From contig NZ_JAHVJZ010000009.1 in assembly GCF_019801015.1 (NCBI RefSeq), positions 62,001 to 126,000 of the forward strand: DNA of 64,000 nucleotides, read 5' to 3'. Under the pieces are notes generated by a model that saw only the letters and a list, made by a program, of their open reading frames with translations, did no database searches and had not been told where the DNA came from. Source of the DNA: Marinobacter nauticus (GTDB taxonomy: Bacteria; Pseudomonadota; Gammaproteobacteria; Enterobacterales; Shewanellaceae). Each line of letters starts with the position of its first letter. Position 1 is the stretch's first letter. This document shows, one piece after another, positions 37,893 to 47,155 of the stretch. The position numbers were made by a program, and so were the translations under genes.

Positions 37893-40235
37893 ATGTTCCT
37901 CTCTCGCCGGCCCAACGCCCGGACCGCCTTCCTGTTTGGCGGGCTATTGCTGATCAGCTACCTGGTGCTGCTGTTGCTGGTGGCCTACGAAGGCCAGACC
38001 CGGTTGCGCGCCCATCAGGACAATGAGCTGACCCTGCGCATCAACAATTACGCCCGGGACATGCAGTACTTCTTCGACAACAGCGAAGCGGAGCTGGTCA
38101 GCGTGGCGGAGGACAAAACCCTCTACACCTTCTTTGCCAACCGGGCACTGGGGATGTCGATGGCCTACGGCCTCGGTGCCAGTCTCCACAAGCTTACTGA
38201 GCTGCTGGAAGAGAGCACCCTTCACTACCTGAAAGAGGGCGAGCCGGTATTCCGGCGTCTGATGCTGCTGGACCTCAGCGGCGAAGTGATTGCTGACACC
38301 CAGCGCTCCGGTCCGCATTTTGAGCGCCTGCCGCTGGTGGAGCTGTACCGCAATCAACCGGGCACCACCCGGCTCTGGGCAACACGGCTGGAAGAGCGCC
38401 TGACGATTCTGCAGATGGTGGCGGTACAGCGTCATGGTCAGGCCCACGCCACCCTGCTGGCGGAGATCAACCCGGAGCAGATCCGCCGTCTGCTGGCCAG
38501 TCAGGAGCACGATTTCCAGTCCAGCCGACTGGAGCTGATGACCCCACTGGGCCCGCTGGAGGCCTGGGACTCCTTCACAGATTCCACCGCCACCGCCCCC
38601 GGCAACATCTATCAGCACCTCGCCGTCACCCACACCCCGTTTGAGATCCGCGGCTGGTTCCAGCCCCTGAGCAACCGCGACCTATTCACCTCAAAATGGT
38701 TTATCGCCGGCATCTCGCTGCTGGCCATCCCGGTGATGCTGGGCTTCTTTTTCCTGCTGCGCATCAGCAATAACAACCTGCTGCTGCAAACCAAAATCAG
38801 CCTGTCCAAACAACAGCAACGCAAACTCTCCCAGCAGAATGAACGGCTGCATCTGGAGGTGGAGCGCCGCCAGATGTCGGAGCAGAAACTGGCGTACCAG
38901 GCCACCCACGACACCCTGACCGGACTGGCCAACCGGCTGGCGGGCCAGCGGGCGTTGCAGAAGGCGATACGACAGGCGGCCGATGAGGGCGAGCAGGTGC
39001 TGCTGATGTTCATCGATCTGGATAACTTCAAGCACATCAACGACACCCAGGGCCACCACTTTGGTGACCAACTGCTGGTCCACAGCGCCCGCCGCCTCAC
39101 TTTGGCGGTCGGCGAGATGGGCACCGTGGCCCGCTTCGGCGGAGACGAGTTTCTGTTGATCCTGCCTCACGTCGGCGACCGCGCCGAAGCGGAGAAACGC
39201 GCCCGCTCATTGCTGCGGCTGTTTGATGCGCCGTTCTCAGTGGAGGGGGAAACCTTCTACGTCAGCACCAGCATCGGCATGACCCTGTTCCCGGAAGATG
39301 GCGATGACGCCAAGCAGTTGATCCAGCGCGCCGATGCGGCGCTGTACCGGGTCAAGGAGAAGGGGCGAAATGGCTTCAGCTTCTACGACGACACCATCAA
39401 TCGTATGGTGCAGCGCCGTATGCAGCTGGATGCCCGGCTGCGGGAAGCGCTGGAGCAAAACCGGCTGGAGGTGCACTACCAGCCGATCCTCTCGCTGGAG
39501 GATGAGCGCATCGTCGCAGCGGAAGCGCTGGTACGCTGGACCGACCCCACCCTGGGGCCAATCTCTCCGGCGGAGTTCATTCCGCTGGCTGAGCGTAATG
39601 GCCTGATCCACCGCTTGTCGGAACAGGTGCTCGCCACCGCCTGTGCCCAGGCCGGACGCTGGCAGAACATCGCGCCGGTGACCCTGTCGGTGAACATCTC
39701 CAGCGCCCAGTTCCATCAGGGCGATACCCTGCTGGACGGGATCCAGGGCGCGCTGGCGCGCAGTGGCCTGCCGCCGCAGCGGTTGTTTATCGAGGTGACG
39801 GAAAGCCTGCTGCTGGGCAACCAGAAAGACCTGCACAGCAAGCTTCAGGCGCTGGTGGATCTGGGCATCGGCCTGGCCATCGACGACTTTGGCACCGGCT
39901 ACTCCGCCCTCAGCTACCTGCAGGAGTTTCCCTTCAGCGAGCTGAAGATCGACCGCTCTTTCCTGAAGAAACTGGACAGTCAGGATTCGGACCGCTGCTT
40001 GGTGGAGGCGATCATCGCCATGGCGGTGGCGCTCGGGCTGGATGTGGTGGCGGAGGGGATTGAAGGCCCGGAACAGGCCCGGTTCCTGAAGGACCACGGC
40101 TGCCAGTTTGGCCAGGGCTTCTACTACAGCCCCGCGTTACCGGCCGCGGCGTTTGAGCGCTTGCTGCGGGAGTCGGTGGCGGGGCAGGCGCCCTGGCTGC
40201 AGGCTGAAACGCTGGCTATCGAACCGCCCGCCTGA
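37893..40235 (+). CDS. Membrane-bound GGDEF-EAL c-di-GMP enzyme
   Basis: 780 aa. TM1 at about 12-32, a periplasmic sensor region of about 235 residues (CACHE-like length), TM2 at about 269-289 (WFIAGISLLAIPVMLGF), a short coiled coil, then GGDEF (RFGGDEF near 416) and EAL (AEALVRW near 543, IEVTES, DDFGTGYS, KIDRSF). Both catalytic signatures look intact, so it may make and break c-di-GMP. The inhibitory RxxD I-site is absent 5 residues before GGDEF. It forms a two-gene operon with the solute-binding protein, which probably docks on the periplasmic domain. Confidence 0.9.
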   Translation: MFLSRRPNARTAFLFGGLLLISYLVLLLLVAYEGQTRLRAHQDNELTLRINNYARDMQYFFDNSEAELVSVAEDKTLYTFFANRALGMSMAYGLGASLHKLTELLEESTLHYLKEGEPVFRRLMLLDLSGEVIADTQRSGPHFERLPLVELYRNQPGTTRLWATRLEERLTILQMVAVQRHGQAHATLLAEINPEQIRRLLASQEHDFQSSRLELMTPLGPLEAWDSFTDSTATAPGNIYQHLAVTHTPFEIRGWFQPLSNRDLFTSKWFIAGISLLAIPVMLGFFFLLRISNNNLLLQTKISLSKQQQRKLSQQNERLHLEVERRQMSEQKLAYQATHDTLTGLANRLAGQRALQKAIRQAADEGEQVLLMFIDLDNFKHINDTQGHHFGDQLLVHSARRLTLAVGEMGTVARFGGDEFLLILPHVGDRAEAEKRARSLLRLFDAPFSVEGETFYVSTSIGMTLFPEDGDDAKQLIQRADAALYRVKEKGRNGFSFYDDTINRMVQRRMQLDARLREALEQNRLEVHYQPILSLEDERIVAAEALVRWTDPTLGPISPAEFIPLAERNGLIHRLSEQVLATACAQAGRWQNIAPVTLSVNISSAQFHQGDTLLDGIQGALARSGLPPQRLFIEVTESLLLGNQKDLHSKLQALVDLGIGLAIDDFGTGYSALSYLQEFPFSELKIDRSFLKKLDSQDSDRCLVEAIIAMAVALGLDVVAEGIEGPEQARFLKDHGCQFGQGFYYSPALPAAAFERLLRESVAGQAPWLQAETLAIEPPA

Positions 40236-40237
40236 CC

Positions 40238-40552
40238 TCAGGTGTCGACGGCGAGGATCTGATACGCCGGCGTCTCGTATGGGTGTGCCGCCCTCAGCGC
40301 GGCCACCACCTCGGTTTTCAGCGCGGCCTCAAACACCAGCTCAATTTTGCTTTCCGGCTCCCGGTGTAGCTGGCCTATCTCGCCCAGAAAGGGCGAACTG
40401 CCGGGCAGCGGGCGGTACTGGCCTCGGCCTTCCGTGACCCAACAGCACTGGTCATAATCGCCAATCCGGCCAGCGCCGGCGGCAAACAGGGCAGCCAGCA
40501 GCGCGTCCAGATGCGGCGTCGGCACATAGCATTCCAGTTTCTTCATCGACAT
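40238..40552 (-). CDS. YqfO/NIF3-type CutA-like small protein
   Basis: 104 aa, starting MSMKKLECYVP with AGGAG 9 nt upstream. The sequence matches the stand-alone NIF3 insertion domain (YqfO-like, PII/CutA-type alpha-beta fold): LECYVPTPHLDALLAALFAA, IGDYDQCCWVT, and the conserved AHPYETPAYQIL at the end. The HPYE motif is usual for the family. It is a cytosolic protein of unclear function. It converges on the GGDEF-EAL gene with only 2 bp between stops. Confidence 0.8.
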   Translation of the reverse strand: MSMKKLECYVPTPHLDALLAALFAAGAGRIGDYDQCCWVTEGRGQYRPLPGSSPFLGEIGQLHREPESKIELVFEAALKTEVVAALRAAHPYETPAYQILAVDT

Positions 40553-40756
40553 CGAACCCGGCTCCTTGGTGGGCGTAAAACCTCAGCCTAACACGGTGAA
40601 TCGGCTCGGCATGGCCTGTTTCATCTACGGATGAGCAAACACACAGCAACCGCCGTTTAACCCATTAGTCGCTTTCTTTAGCATGGCTTGCCGTTAGTGC
40701 CGCAATGCGGCTTTCACTCATGCAGTACCTCCCACGGGAGGAGATGGAGCGACAGA

Positions 40757-41335
40757 ATGAAAATCTGGACGGCGGCGCTGTTGGGCGCCCTGATCAGCCT
40801 GCCCGCCTTTGGTAAGGCACCGTTTGGCCTTCAGTGGGGCCAGGCGCTCAATGGGATGGAGCACCCGGAACCGGGCAATCCCATCGGTGTGCAGGACATC
40901 GAAAACCCACCGAAACCCCACTCCAAAGCGGACAGCTACTGGGGCTTTGGCACCACCGGCTCCGGCCTGCAAAAGGTGGTGATGAACAGCAGCCTGATTG
41001 AAGGCGACGCCTATGGTCGTGATGGCAAAGCGCTGTATGACAGCCTGGTAAAAGCGTTGATCGGCGCAGGCTACCAGGAGGAGAACCGCATTGAGTCGGT
41101 GGGCCACGCCCTGTGGGATGAAGCGGACGAGTTCTACCAGTGTTTGGGCTACGACGGCTGCGGCTACTGGATGTGGTTCGGTGTGGATGCCGCCGGCGAC
41201 AAAGCGATGGTGCAGATTGAGGGGCGCAGCCGCGGCACCGGCCGGGTGCGCGCCACCTTTGAATCCGCCCGCTGGAGCGATGTGCTGAATGCCGGCAAAG
41301 ACCAACAGAACCAGGCGGACAGCGAAGCGTTCTGA
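40757..41335 (+). CDS. Exported protein of unknown function
   Basis: 192 aa from MKIWTAALLGALISLPAFG; the frame is open 23 codons upstream, but GGAG 8 nt before ATG 40757 and the signal peptide fix this start. The mature protein begins KAPFGLQWGQALNGM. This resembles small periplasmic proteins with an FGL-x-WG opening, but no named domain is certain. Two cysteines (CLGYDGCGYWMWFG) could form a disulfide. Monocistronic, with a strong terminator after it. Confidence 0.7.
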   Translation: MKIWTAALLGALISLPAFGKAPFGLQWGQALNGMEHPEPGNPIGVQDIENPPKPHSKADSYWGFGTTGSGLQKVVMNSSLIEGDAYGRDGKALYDSLVKALIGAGYQEENRIESVGHALWDEADEFYQCLGYDGCGYWMWFGVDAAGDKAMVQIEGRSRGTGRVRATFESARWSDVLNAGKDQQNQADSEAF

Positions 41336-41343
41336 TGCTTATC

Positions 41344-41368
41344 AGGCCCCTTTACGGGGCCTTTTTTT
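41344..41368 (+). terminator. Intrinsic terminator after the exported protein gene
   Basis: AGGCCCC, TTTAC loop, GGGGCCT, then TTTTTT. Confidence 0.85.
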
Positions 41369-41392
41369 GGTTCGTTCTTCAGACCATTAAGC

Positions 41393-41428
41393 CAATGTTC
41401 CGGGCAATGTTCCGGGCAATGTTTCGGT
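41393..41428. repeat. 12-bp tandem repeat (three units)
   Basis: CAATGTTCCGGG occurs twice in direct succession, followed by a third diverged unit CAATGTTTCGGT and a fragment GAATGTTGG. It lies between a terminator and the promoter region of the decaheme cytochrome gene. It could be slippage or a repeated operator. Confidence 0.6.
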
Positions 41429-41593
41429 GAATGTTGGTGCGGATACTGGGGCCGTTGTGGCGATAAAATCGGCCGGATAATCCGGCGAATTTTTGTGCGA
41501 GCCCGGTCAATTAACCCTGTTTTCTATCCGGTTATGGTGTTCCGTGAGTTTTCCTCAGTGACGAGGGCGCAAACTCTATGGAGATGATGAACC

Positions 41594-43804
41594 ATGACAA
41601 ACACAACTAAAAAAACACTCTGGCTGTTGCTGGCTTCAGCAATGGCCGTTGGTATGAGCGGCTGTTCCGGAGATGACGGCAAAGACGGTCAGGACGGCGC
41701 ACCCGGCAACCCGGGCACACCAGGCGAAGATGGCAAACCGGGTACCTCCGGCCTGCACATCGATATGGCGGAAGAGGCGATCGCACAGATCTCCGGCGCC
41801 AGCTATGCCGACGGTGTGATCACCGTAGACTTCGACCTGGCCAACCGCCAGGGCGTGGGCCTGTTCGGCCTCAGCGGCGAAAACCCGGACCACGACTTCC
41901 GCTTCTCGCTGGCGCAACTGCAGCAGGAAGAGAGCAGCGAACTGAAGCAGTGGTTCTCACTGCTGAACGAAGCCACAAATGACGACAGCACCACGTTTGA
42001 GCAGGGCTTTGAAAAGCTGAAAGACTGCCCTGAGTGTCTGACCGACAATGGCGACGGCACCTATCAATACACCTTTAAGACCGACCTGAGCAGCTACGAA
42101 GACGTGGCGGGCGTGGTGTTTGATGACGGCCTGACCCAGCGCATCGCCATTGAGATGCAGTTCGAGTACGCCTCCGGCCATGAACTGGCAGAGAATGCGC
42201 ACTACGACTGGATCCCGGCCACCAATGCCCAGCAAGGCATCGGCACCCGTGATCTGGTGACCCTGGAAACCTGCTACACCTGCCACCAGAGCGACAGCCT
42301 GAAGGCCCACGGCGGCCGCCGTCTCGACATGGAAAACTGCCAGTCCTGTCACAACGGCCTGGTGACCGACCCGAACGGCGTATCCGTTGAGCTGGGTCAT
42401 ATGATCCACGCCATTCACATGGGTCCGAGCCGCGTTGGTCTGGACGACACCGGTACCGAAGTGCCGATGCCGTACACCGTACAGGGCTACCACGGCCCGC
42501 ACGCGTTCGACTATCCCGCCTTCCCGACCAAGCCGTTTATGGACTGCGCCGTTTGCCACGTGGCGGACGAGAACCTGGCCGATGGCGAACTGTGGATGGC
42601 CAACGCCAACGGCAACGCCTGTATTGGTTGTCACACTGACCGTCCGGTTCAGCACGGCAGCTTCAGCGTGCCGGAAGGCATGAGCTGCACCGACTGCCAC
42701 GGCGACGTGAACCACACCCAGTCCCGCGCACCTTATGAAGCCGCCAATGGCTACAGCGTTGAAGTGTTCAACGTAGTGGTGACGCCGGAAAACCTGCTGA
42801 CCTTCGACGTTGAAGTACTGGACGACCAAGGCAACGTCGTGACCGAAGACGAGATCTACCAACAGGGTTACTCCAACCCCTACATGGTAGTGAGCTGGGA
42901 CGTTGAGAAGGATTATCCGGCTCAGGAAGTGCTCTCTGACGATGGCACCACCACCGTCGGCACCACCTATGACCACCGCCGCTTCAGCCTTAAGGGCGAT
43001 GGCTCCTCCGTGTACGACAACGGCGTCTTCCACGTCACTACTTCCAAGGTGAAGAGCGGTAAGACCTACGTAATGGACCTGCCGGCGGACATCGCCACCC
43101 GCACCCTGGAAATCCTGCCGGTACTGAAAGTGTGCTTCGAGCCGCACAGCGCCGTACGCACCGCCTGCACCACCGAAGGTGCCTACCCGGCCTACGTGCA
43201 GACTCCGGGCTACCGCACCATCCTGGGCGATCCGGAAGCCACTGTGGCGCAGCGTCGTGCCATCGTGGATGACGGCAAGTGCTTCGGCTGTCACAGCATG
43301 GAGTTCTACCACGATTCCAACGGCGTGAACTGCATCTCCTGCCACACCAACGACAAGAAGCTGAAAGGCGTGTCTGAAGGTGGCGTGACGGTTGGCATGA
43401 AGTCCACCAGCTTCATGTACAAAGCGCACAAAGCGGAAGGTCACGACAATGGCCACGGCGGCAGCGGCACCCTGCTGAAGACCGACTGCATGACCTGCCA
43501 CTCAGCCAATGAAGGTTGGGGCGGTCTGAACTACGGCTTCGAGCTGGGTCGCAACGCCGGCCAGGCCCACACCGTTCCTGCCAAGATTGGCGATCCGGAC
43601 GCGGCCACCTGGTATGCCTCCTCCGACACCGCGGCCTGCATGAGCTGTCACCAGAAGTACCTGTCTGATGCGGCCATGGCCCACATCCGCGGCAACGGCG
43701 GCTACTTTGGTGAAAGCAAAGACGACGCCAAAGCGGCTCAGGAAGCCTGTGCCACCTGTCACAGCCCTGAGAAAGTCATGGCGCACCACGGTCATGAGCT
43801 GTAA
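41594..43804 (+). CDS. OmcA/MtrC-family decaheme c-type cytochrome, outer-membrane lipoprotein
   Basis: 736 aa. Lipoprotein signal with lipobox GMSGC (Cys24), then a collagen-like Gly-X-Y stretch (GKDGQDGAPGNPGTPGEDG). Exactly ten CxxCH heme motifs are visible: CYTCH, CQSCH, CAVCH, CIGCH, CTDCH, CFGCH, CISCH, CMTCH, CMSCH, CATCH, in two groups of five split by a beta domain, as in MtrC/OmcA. Such proteins pass electrons from outer-membrane conduits to metal oxides or other external acceptors. No mtrA/mtrB-type conduit genes are in the window, so its partner must be elsewhere. GGAG lies upstream of the ATG. Monocistronic. Confidence 0.93.
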   Translation: MTNTTKKTLWLLLASAMAVGMSGCSGDDGKDGQDGAPGNPGTPGEDGKPGTSGLHIDMAEEAIAQISGASYADGVITVDFDLANRQGVGLFGLSGENPDHDFRFSLAQLQQEESSELKQWFSLLNEATNDDSTTFEQGFEKLKDCPECLTDNGDGTYQYTFKTDLSSYEDVAGVVFDDGLTQRIAIEMQFEYASGHELAENAHYDWIPATNAQQGIGTRDLVTLETCYTCHQSDSLKAHGGRRLDMENCQSCHNGLVTDPNGVSVELGHMIHAIHMGPSRVGLDDTGTEVPMPYTVQGYHGPHAFDYPAFPTKPFMDCAVCHVADENLADGELWMANANGNACIGCHTDRPVQHGSFSVPEGMSCTDCHGDVNHTQSRAPYEAANGYSVEVFNVVVTPENLLTFDVEVLDDQGNVVTEDEIYQQGYSNPYMVVSWDVEKDYPAQEVLSDDGTTTVGTTYDHRRFSLKGDGSSVYDNGVFHVTTSKVKSGKTYVMDLPADIATRTLEILPVLKVCFEPHSAVRTACTTEGAYPAYVQTPGYRTILGDPEATVAQRRAIVDDGKCFGCHSMEFYHDSNGVNCISCHTNDKKLKGVSEGGVTVGMKSTSFMYKAHKAEGHDNGHGGSGTLLKTDCMTCHSANEGWGGLNYGFELGRNAGQAHTVPAKIGDPDAATWYASSDTAACMSCHQKYLSDAAMAHIRGNGGYFGESKDDAKAAQEACATCHSPEKVMAHHGHEL

Positions 43805-43855
43805 CTCAGCCAAGGGGTAGGCGGTTCTGCCCCGGTTGAGTCCCTGCAAATGGAC

Positions 43856-43879
43856 AAGGCACCTTCGGGTGCCTTTTTT
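43856..43879 (+). terminator. Intrinsic terminator after the decaheme cytochrome
   Basis: AAGGCACC, TTCG tetraloop, GGTGCCTT, TTTT. The rest of the 309-bp gap to 44113 is AT-rich near 43910-43970 and probably holds the promoter of the next small gene; nothing else is seen. Confidence 0.9.
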
Positions 43880-44113
43880 ACGACCCGTTTTCGGATCCCG
43901 AAATTGGGAATTTTATGAGAAGCAATTTTCTCTGAGTGATAACAAATGTTTAACCGATTCCACCCTTTTACAATTTCACTCTCCTGGATGGCCCGGGGTG
44001 TTGAAGGGATCATGGCAACTGGCTACTGGCCCAACTAAGTTGAAGGGTGAACCGCAGGCGCCCCGAGGGGAGGGGCGGACTATAAGAAAGACGCAAAAAT
44101 GCAGGGAGATAAC

Positions 44114-44464
44114 ATGACGGAACTGAGTCGAAGCGAGGGCGGCCCGTTAGCGTGTTTACGACCGTACGTATTGGTGAATCCGGGTACGGGCAATAAGGTC
44201 AAAAAACGGATCTGGGAGCTGACGCTGGAAGAGTGCCGGCTGAGGGCCCGGGTCTATGAAACCAGTGATGGCGACGATCACCGCATTCTGACCCTGAAGC
44301 TGGGTAAGCGGGTGCTGCCGCTGGAGCAGATTGAGCCCCAGTGCAGCCGCTTGCGGGTGCCCCGGCTGAAAGTGGAGTGGATGACCGAAAAGCTGCTGGA
44401 AGCGGTGCGCTCCGGCGCGTTCGACCGGGAGCTGCTGGCCGCGAGAGAAGCGCAAAAACGCTGA
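44114..44464 (+). CDS. Small conserved-looking protein of unknown function
   Basis: 116 aa from MTELSRSEGGPLACLRPYV, with GGGAG 7 nt upstream (an ATG five codons earlier is less well placed). Soluble, basic and leucine/arginine-rich, without signal peptide, membrane helix or known motif. Codon use fits the host. It stands alone between the decaheme cytochrome and nrfA and ends just before a bidirectional terminator. I do not recognise a family. Confidence 0.65.
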   Translation: MTELSRSEGGPLACLRPYVLVNPGTGNKVKKRIWELTLEECRLRARVYETSDGDDHRILTLKLGKRVLPLEQIEPQCSRLRVPRLKVEWMTEKLLEAVRSGAFDRELLAAREAQKR

Positions 44465-44490
44465 GCCATCAGCACTTTCCACAAACAGAA

Positions 44491-44516
44491 AAGCCCCCAA
44501 AACTGGGGGCTTTTTT
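44491..44516. terminator. Bidirectional intrinsic terminator between the small protein gene and nrfA
   Basis: AAGCCCCC, AAAACT, GGGGGCTT, followed by TTTT on the plus strand and preceded by AAAA, so it can serve both convergent genes. Confidence 0.85.
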
Positions 44517-44530
44517 ACTTTCCAACGAGC

Positions 44531-45889
44531 TTAATGCGGTGCGCCCCGCATGGCTGCAGCGGGCCAGCGCGGTGCCACCTCGTCCCGGATAAAGGCCGCT
44601 TTCTCCTCCTCAAACCGGGCCATATCCATCCCCACCGCTTTTTGCGCGGCGGCCTTGGAGCTGAGGTCCGGGTAGGCGATGTCGGTGACGCCCAGCTGCT
44701 CGTTCAGCAGTTTCAGCTTCATCCGCGCCATATTGGCCTGCTGGCGGGCGGTGGCCAGCAGCGCCAGGCCTTCACCCGGGTTGTGAGCGTGGATACCGTG
44801 GGAGGCCACGGCAAAGTCCCAGCGCCACTGGGCATGGCGGATGTCCATGATGGGGCTGTCCATCTGCGCCCACTGGGCACCGGCGTCCCAGGCGGCCTTG
44901 GCCTCGTAGTGGGCTTTCACCAGCAGGGACTCCACTTCATCCCGGGCCGCTTCAATGGCCGCTTTGTTCTGGGCCAGCGCCGCGCTGAGGGCGCCCTTGC
45001 TGTCGTGGCAGCCGGCGCAGGTCTGGTCGAAGTTATCCAAAGCATGGCCGACGTTGTGGTCGGTGTACTGATGGCCTTCGGCGTTGTCCCGCTTCGGCAT
45101 GTGGCAGTCGATGCAGGTGGCTCCCGCCTTGGCGTGGGGGCTGCGACTCCAGGTTTCGAAATCCGGGTGACGCGCTTTCAGCATCGGGGTGCGGGAGATG
45201 GGGTGCAGCCACTCGTAAAAGCGGCGGGTGTCGTAGTAGCGCTCAATCTCATCGGCGGTGCTGCCGAAGATCCAGGGGATGTTCACCCGGTTATGGGCTT
45301 CCGGCTGGAAGTAATAGGTCACGTGGCACTGGCCGCAGGTCTGCGCACCCTGCATCGCCGGGGTCTGCTGATCAAACGGCAGATGCACCTTCTCCATGGC
45401 GTGGATGGCGTGGGGCCGGGCCAGATGGAGCGCGTCGCTGCCCGGTTCGTGGCAGTCGGCACAGCCGATGGTGTTGGCCATCTCCATGCCCTGTGCAGTG
45501 AACTGGGTGGCGGCAAATGCCTGCTCGCCCAGCTCCGCCATCATCCGCGGAGCGTCCGGGGTTTTGCAGGTCCAGCAGCTGGCGGAATAGCCTTTTTCAT
45601 CCCCTTTGGGCGGGGTGCCGGTGCGCAGCGTGTGGGTAACGTCCGACACCGCATAGCGGTGGCCCCGTGGGGTGTTGTAATCCTTGGCAAAGGAGGAGCC
45701 GGCCCACAGCACCACCATCTCCGGACGGCGCTCGAGCTCGTCGTGCCGTTCGGTGTCTTCATCGGTGCTTTCCCAGCTGCTGTACTGGTCCGGGAACGGG
45801 GTTTGCCAGGGGGCATTGTCGGCCGGGTCCGGTGCCGGGCTGCAACCCAGCAGTCCGGCGGTGAGAACCAGCGAAAGAGAACGGAGCAT
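44531..45889 (-). CDS. nrfA: Ammonia-forming cytochrome c nitrite reductase (NrfA), lipoprotein variant
   Basis: 452 aa. Five heme sites: the catalytic CWTCK (105-109) with lysine ligand, and four CxxCH (CADCH, CGQCH, CIDCH, CAGCH), the full pentaheme NrfA set. The active-site Arg (after CKTPDAPR), Tyr (CHVTYYF) and His (ARHPDFETW) of E. coli NrfA are present. It reduces nitrite (and NO) to ammonium with six electrons. The N-terminus MLRSLSLVLTAGLLGC has a lipobox with Cys16, so this NrfA is probably membrane-anchored rather than soluble periplasmic. No nrfBCD or nrfH is adjacent. It follows nnrS by 40 bp on the same strand, so the NsrR site upstream of nnrS may control both. Confidence 0.92.
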   Translation of the reverse strand: MLRSLSLVLTAGLLGCSPAPDPADNAPWQTPFPDQYSSWESTDEDTERHDELERRPEMVVLWAGSSFAKDYNTPRGHRYAVSDVTHTLRTGTPPKGDEKGYSASCWTCKTPDAPRMMAELGEQAFAATQFTAQGMEMANTIGCADCHEPGSDALHLARPHAIHAMEKVHLPFDQQTPAMQGAQTCGQCHVTYYFQPEAHNRVNIPWIFGSTADEIERYYDTRRFYEWLHPISRTPMLKARHPDFETWSRSPHAKAGATCIDCHMPKRDNAEGHQYTDHNVGHALDNFDQTCAGCHDSKGALSAALAQNKAAIEAARDEVESLLVKAHYEAKAAWDAGAQWAQMDSPIMDIRHAQWRWDFAVASHGIHAHNPGEGLALLATARQQANMARMKLKLLNEQLGVTDIAYPDLSSKAAAQKAVGMDMARFEEEKAAFIRDEVAPRWPAAAMRGAPH

Positions 45890-45929
45890 GGTGATCCTTA
45901 GCGTATCAGCAAGGGTTTAGTTGAGTGTA

Positions 45930-47135
45930 TCAGCCCGGACGCCCGTCGAGACGGGGGCGACTCAGAATGCCGCTGTAGTGCCACAGGAACAGCCCGAACG
46001 CGCCGCACCAGAAGGTGCCGGCCAGCCAGTGCCAGAGCGGCGTGTGTTGCGGCATCCAGATGGGCATCAGGGCGCGGATCAGTGCCGCCAGGGCGATCAT
46101 GGCAAAAGCGGGGCCCATCTTCGGGCCTTCATACAGGTTGTGGCCGGTGTGGCCGAGCGAGACCCGGGCGATCATCGCCAGGCACATGCCGCCGATGGTG
46201 CCCACGGCCAGCAGATGCATCAGCTGCCGCCCCGCCAGTTCATTGCTGCCGACCAGGGCCAGGCCCAGCAGGGTCAGGGCGATGCAGAGATAGCTGACGT
46301 GCAAAGACCAGAGCAGCGGCTCCCGCAGGGTCTTATGGGCGTGCCAGCGGGACTGGCGCACCAGTTGCAGCACACCGGCGCCCAGCAGCAGCGTGCGCCA
46401 GAGCGGCTCAGGCAGAAACGGCACCATGGCCTGAATCGCCAGCAGCGCCAGGGCGGTAAACAGGGACCAGTCGAGCGCTTTGATCGGCTCGGCCTTGGGC
46501 AGCTTCAGGCGCACGGCCGTGAAGAACGGGATCACCCGGCCACCGACAAAGGTGATCAGCAGCGCCATCCACCAGATCATCGCCTGCCATAGGGTACCGG
46601 CCAACACCATATCGCGCTGATACAGCGCCCAGTAACTCAGCAGGTTGGCGATGGCGGCCAGGGTGAGCATCACCGGGAAGGCGATGTTGCGCCACTGACG
46701 AATGCGGCCGATGGACCAGGCCAGGCGGGCAGCGGTCAGCAGCAGGAACGCGGTATCCAGCAGCGCCGGGAGCCACAGCGGAATGGCGGCGGGCAGCAGC
46801 AGAATCACCCGGGCGCCGAGCCAGAGCAGAAACAGTCCCGCCAGTGGCCAGCCCTTAAGGCCGGGTTGATTGGTCCAGGTTTGCACCGCGGTCAGGGTGA
46901 AGCCGGCGACGATCGCCATGGCAAAGCCGAACAGCATCTCGTGGGGGTGCCACCACAGCGGGATCACCGGGCTCCAGAATGGGCGGTCCAGCACCTGGGG
47001 GTAGTACCAGAGCGTCAGCCAGTAAGGGATCAGCAGCAGCGCAATGGCGGCACCGCCGAGGAAGAAGGGGCGGAAGCCAAGACGCCACAGCGGTCGGGTG
47101 GTCTCCACCTTGCTGGGATCATCGATATTGATCAT
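45930..47135 (-). CDS. nnrS: NnrS-family membrane heme protein
   Basis: 401 aa, almost entirely hydrophobic with about 12 membrane segments. It starts with the typical WRLGFRPFFLGGAAIALLL, then HPHEMLFGFAMAIVAGFTLT and HLLAVGTIGGMCLAMIARV. NnrS binds heme and protects iron metabolism under nitric oxide stress. GGAG lies 8 nt before the ATG. First gene of a probable nnrS-nrfA operon with an NsrR-like site 21 bp upstream, fitting NO/nitrite-responsive expression. Confidence 0.93.
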   Translation of the reverse strand: MINIDDPSKVETTRPLWRLGFRPFFLGGAAIALLLIPYWLTLWYYPQVLDRPFWSPVIPLWWHPHEMLFGFAMAIVAGFTLTAVQTWTNQPGLKGWPLAGLFLLWLGARVILLLPAAIPLWLPALLDTAFLLLTAARLAWSIGRIRQWRNIAFPVMLTLAAIANLLSYWALYQRDMVLAGTLWQAMIWWMALLITFVGGRVIPFFTAVRLKLPKAEPIKALDWSLFTALALLAIQAMVPFLPEPLWRTLLLGAGVLQLVRQSRWHAHKTLREPLLWSLHVSYLCIALTLLGLALVGSNELAGRQLMHLLAVGTIGGMCLAMIARVSLGHTGHNLYEGPKMGPAFAMIALAALIRALMPIWMPQHTPLWHWLAGTFWCGAFGLFLWHYSGILSRPRLDGRPG

Positions 47136-47155
47136 GGCGTTGCTCCGGAAATTTA

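Noticed and set aside
41957-43501. 514-codon minus-strand frame opposite the decaheme cytochrome
   Set aside because: Antisense shadow; the plus strand has ten heme motifs, a lipobox and a terminator.
44534-45901. 455-codon plus-strand frame opposite nrfA
   Set aside because: Antisense shadow of an unambiguous pentaheme reductase.
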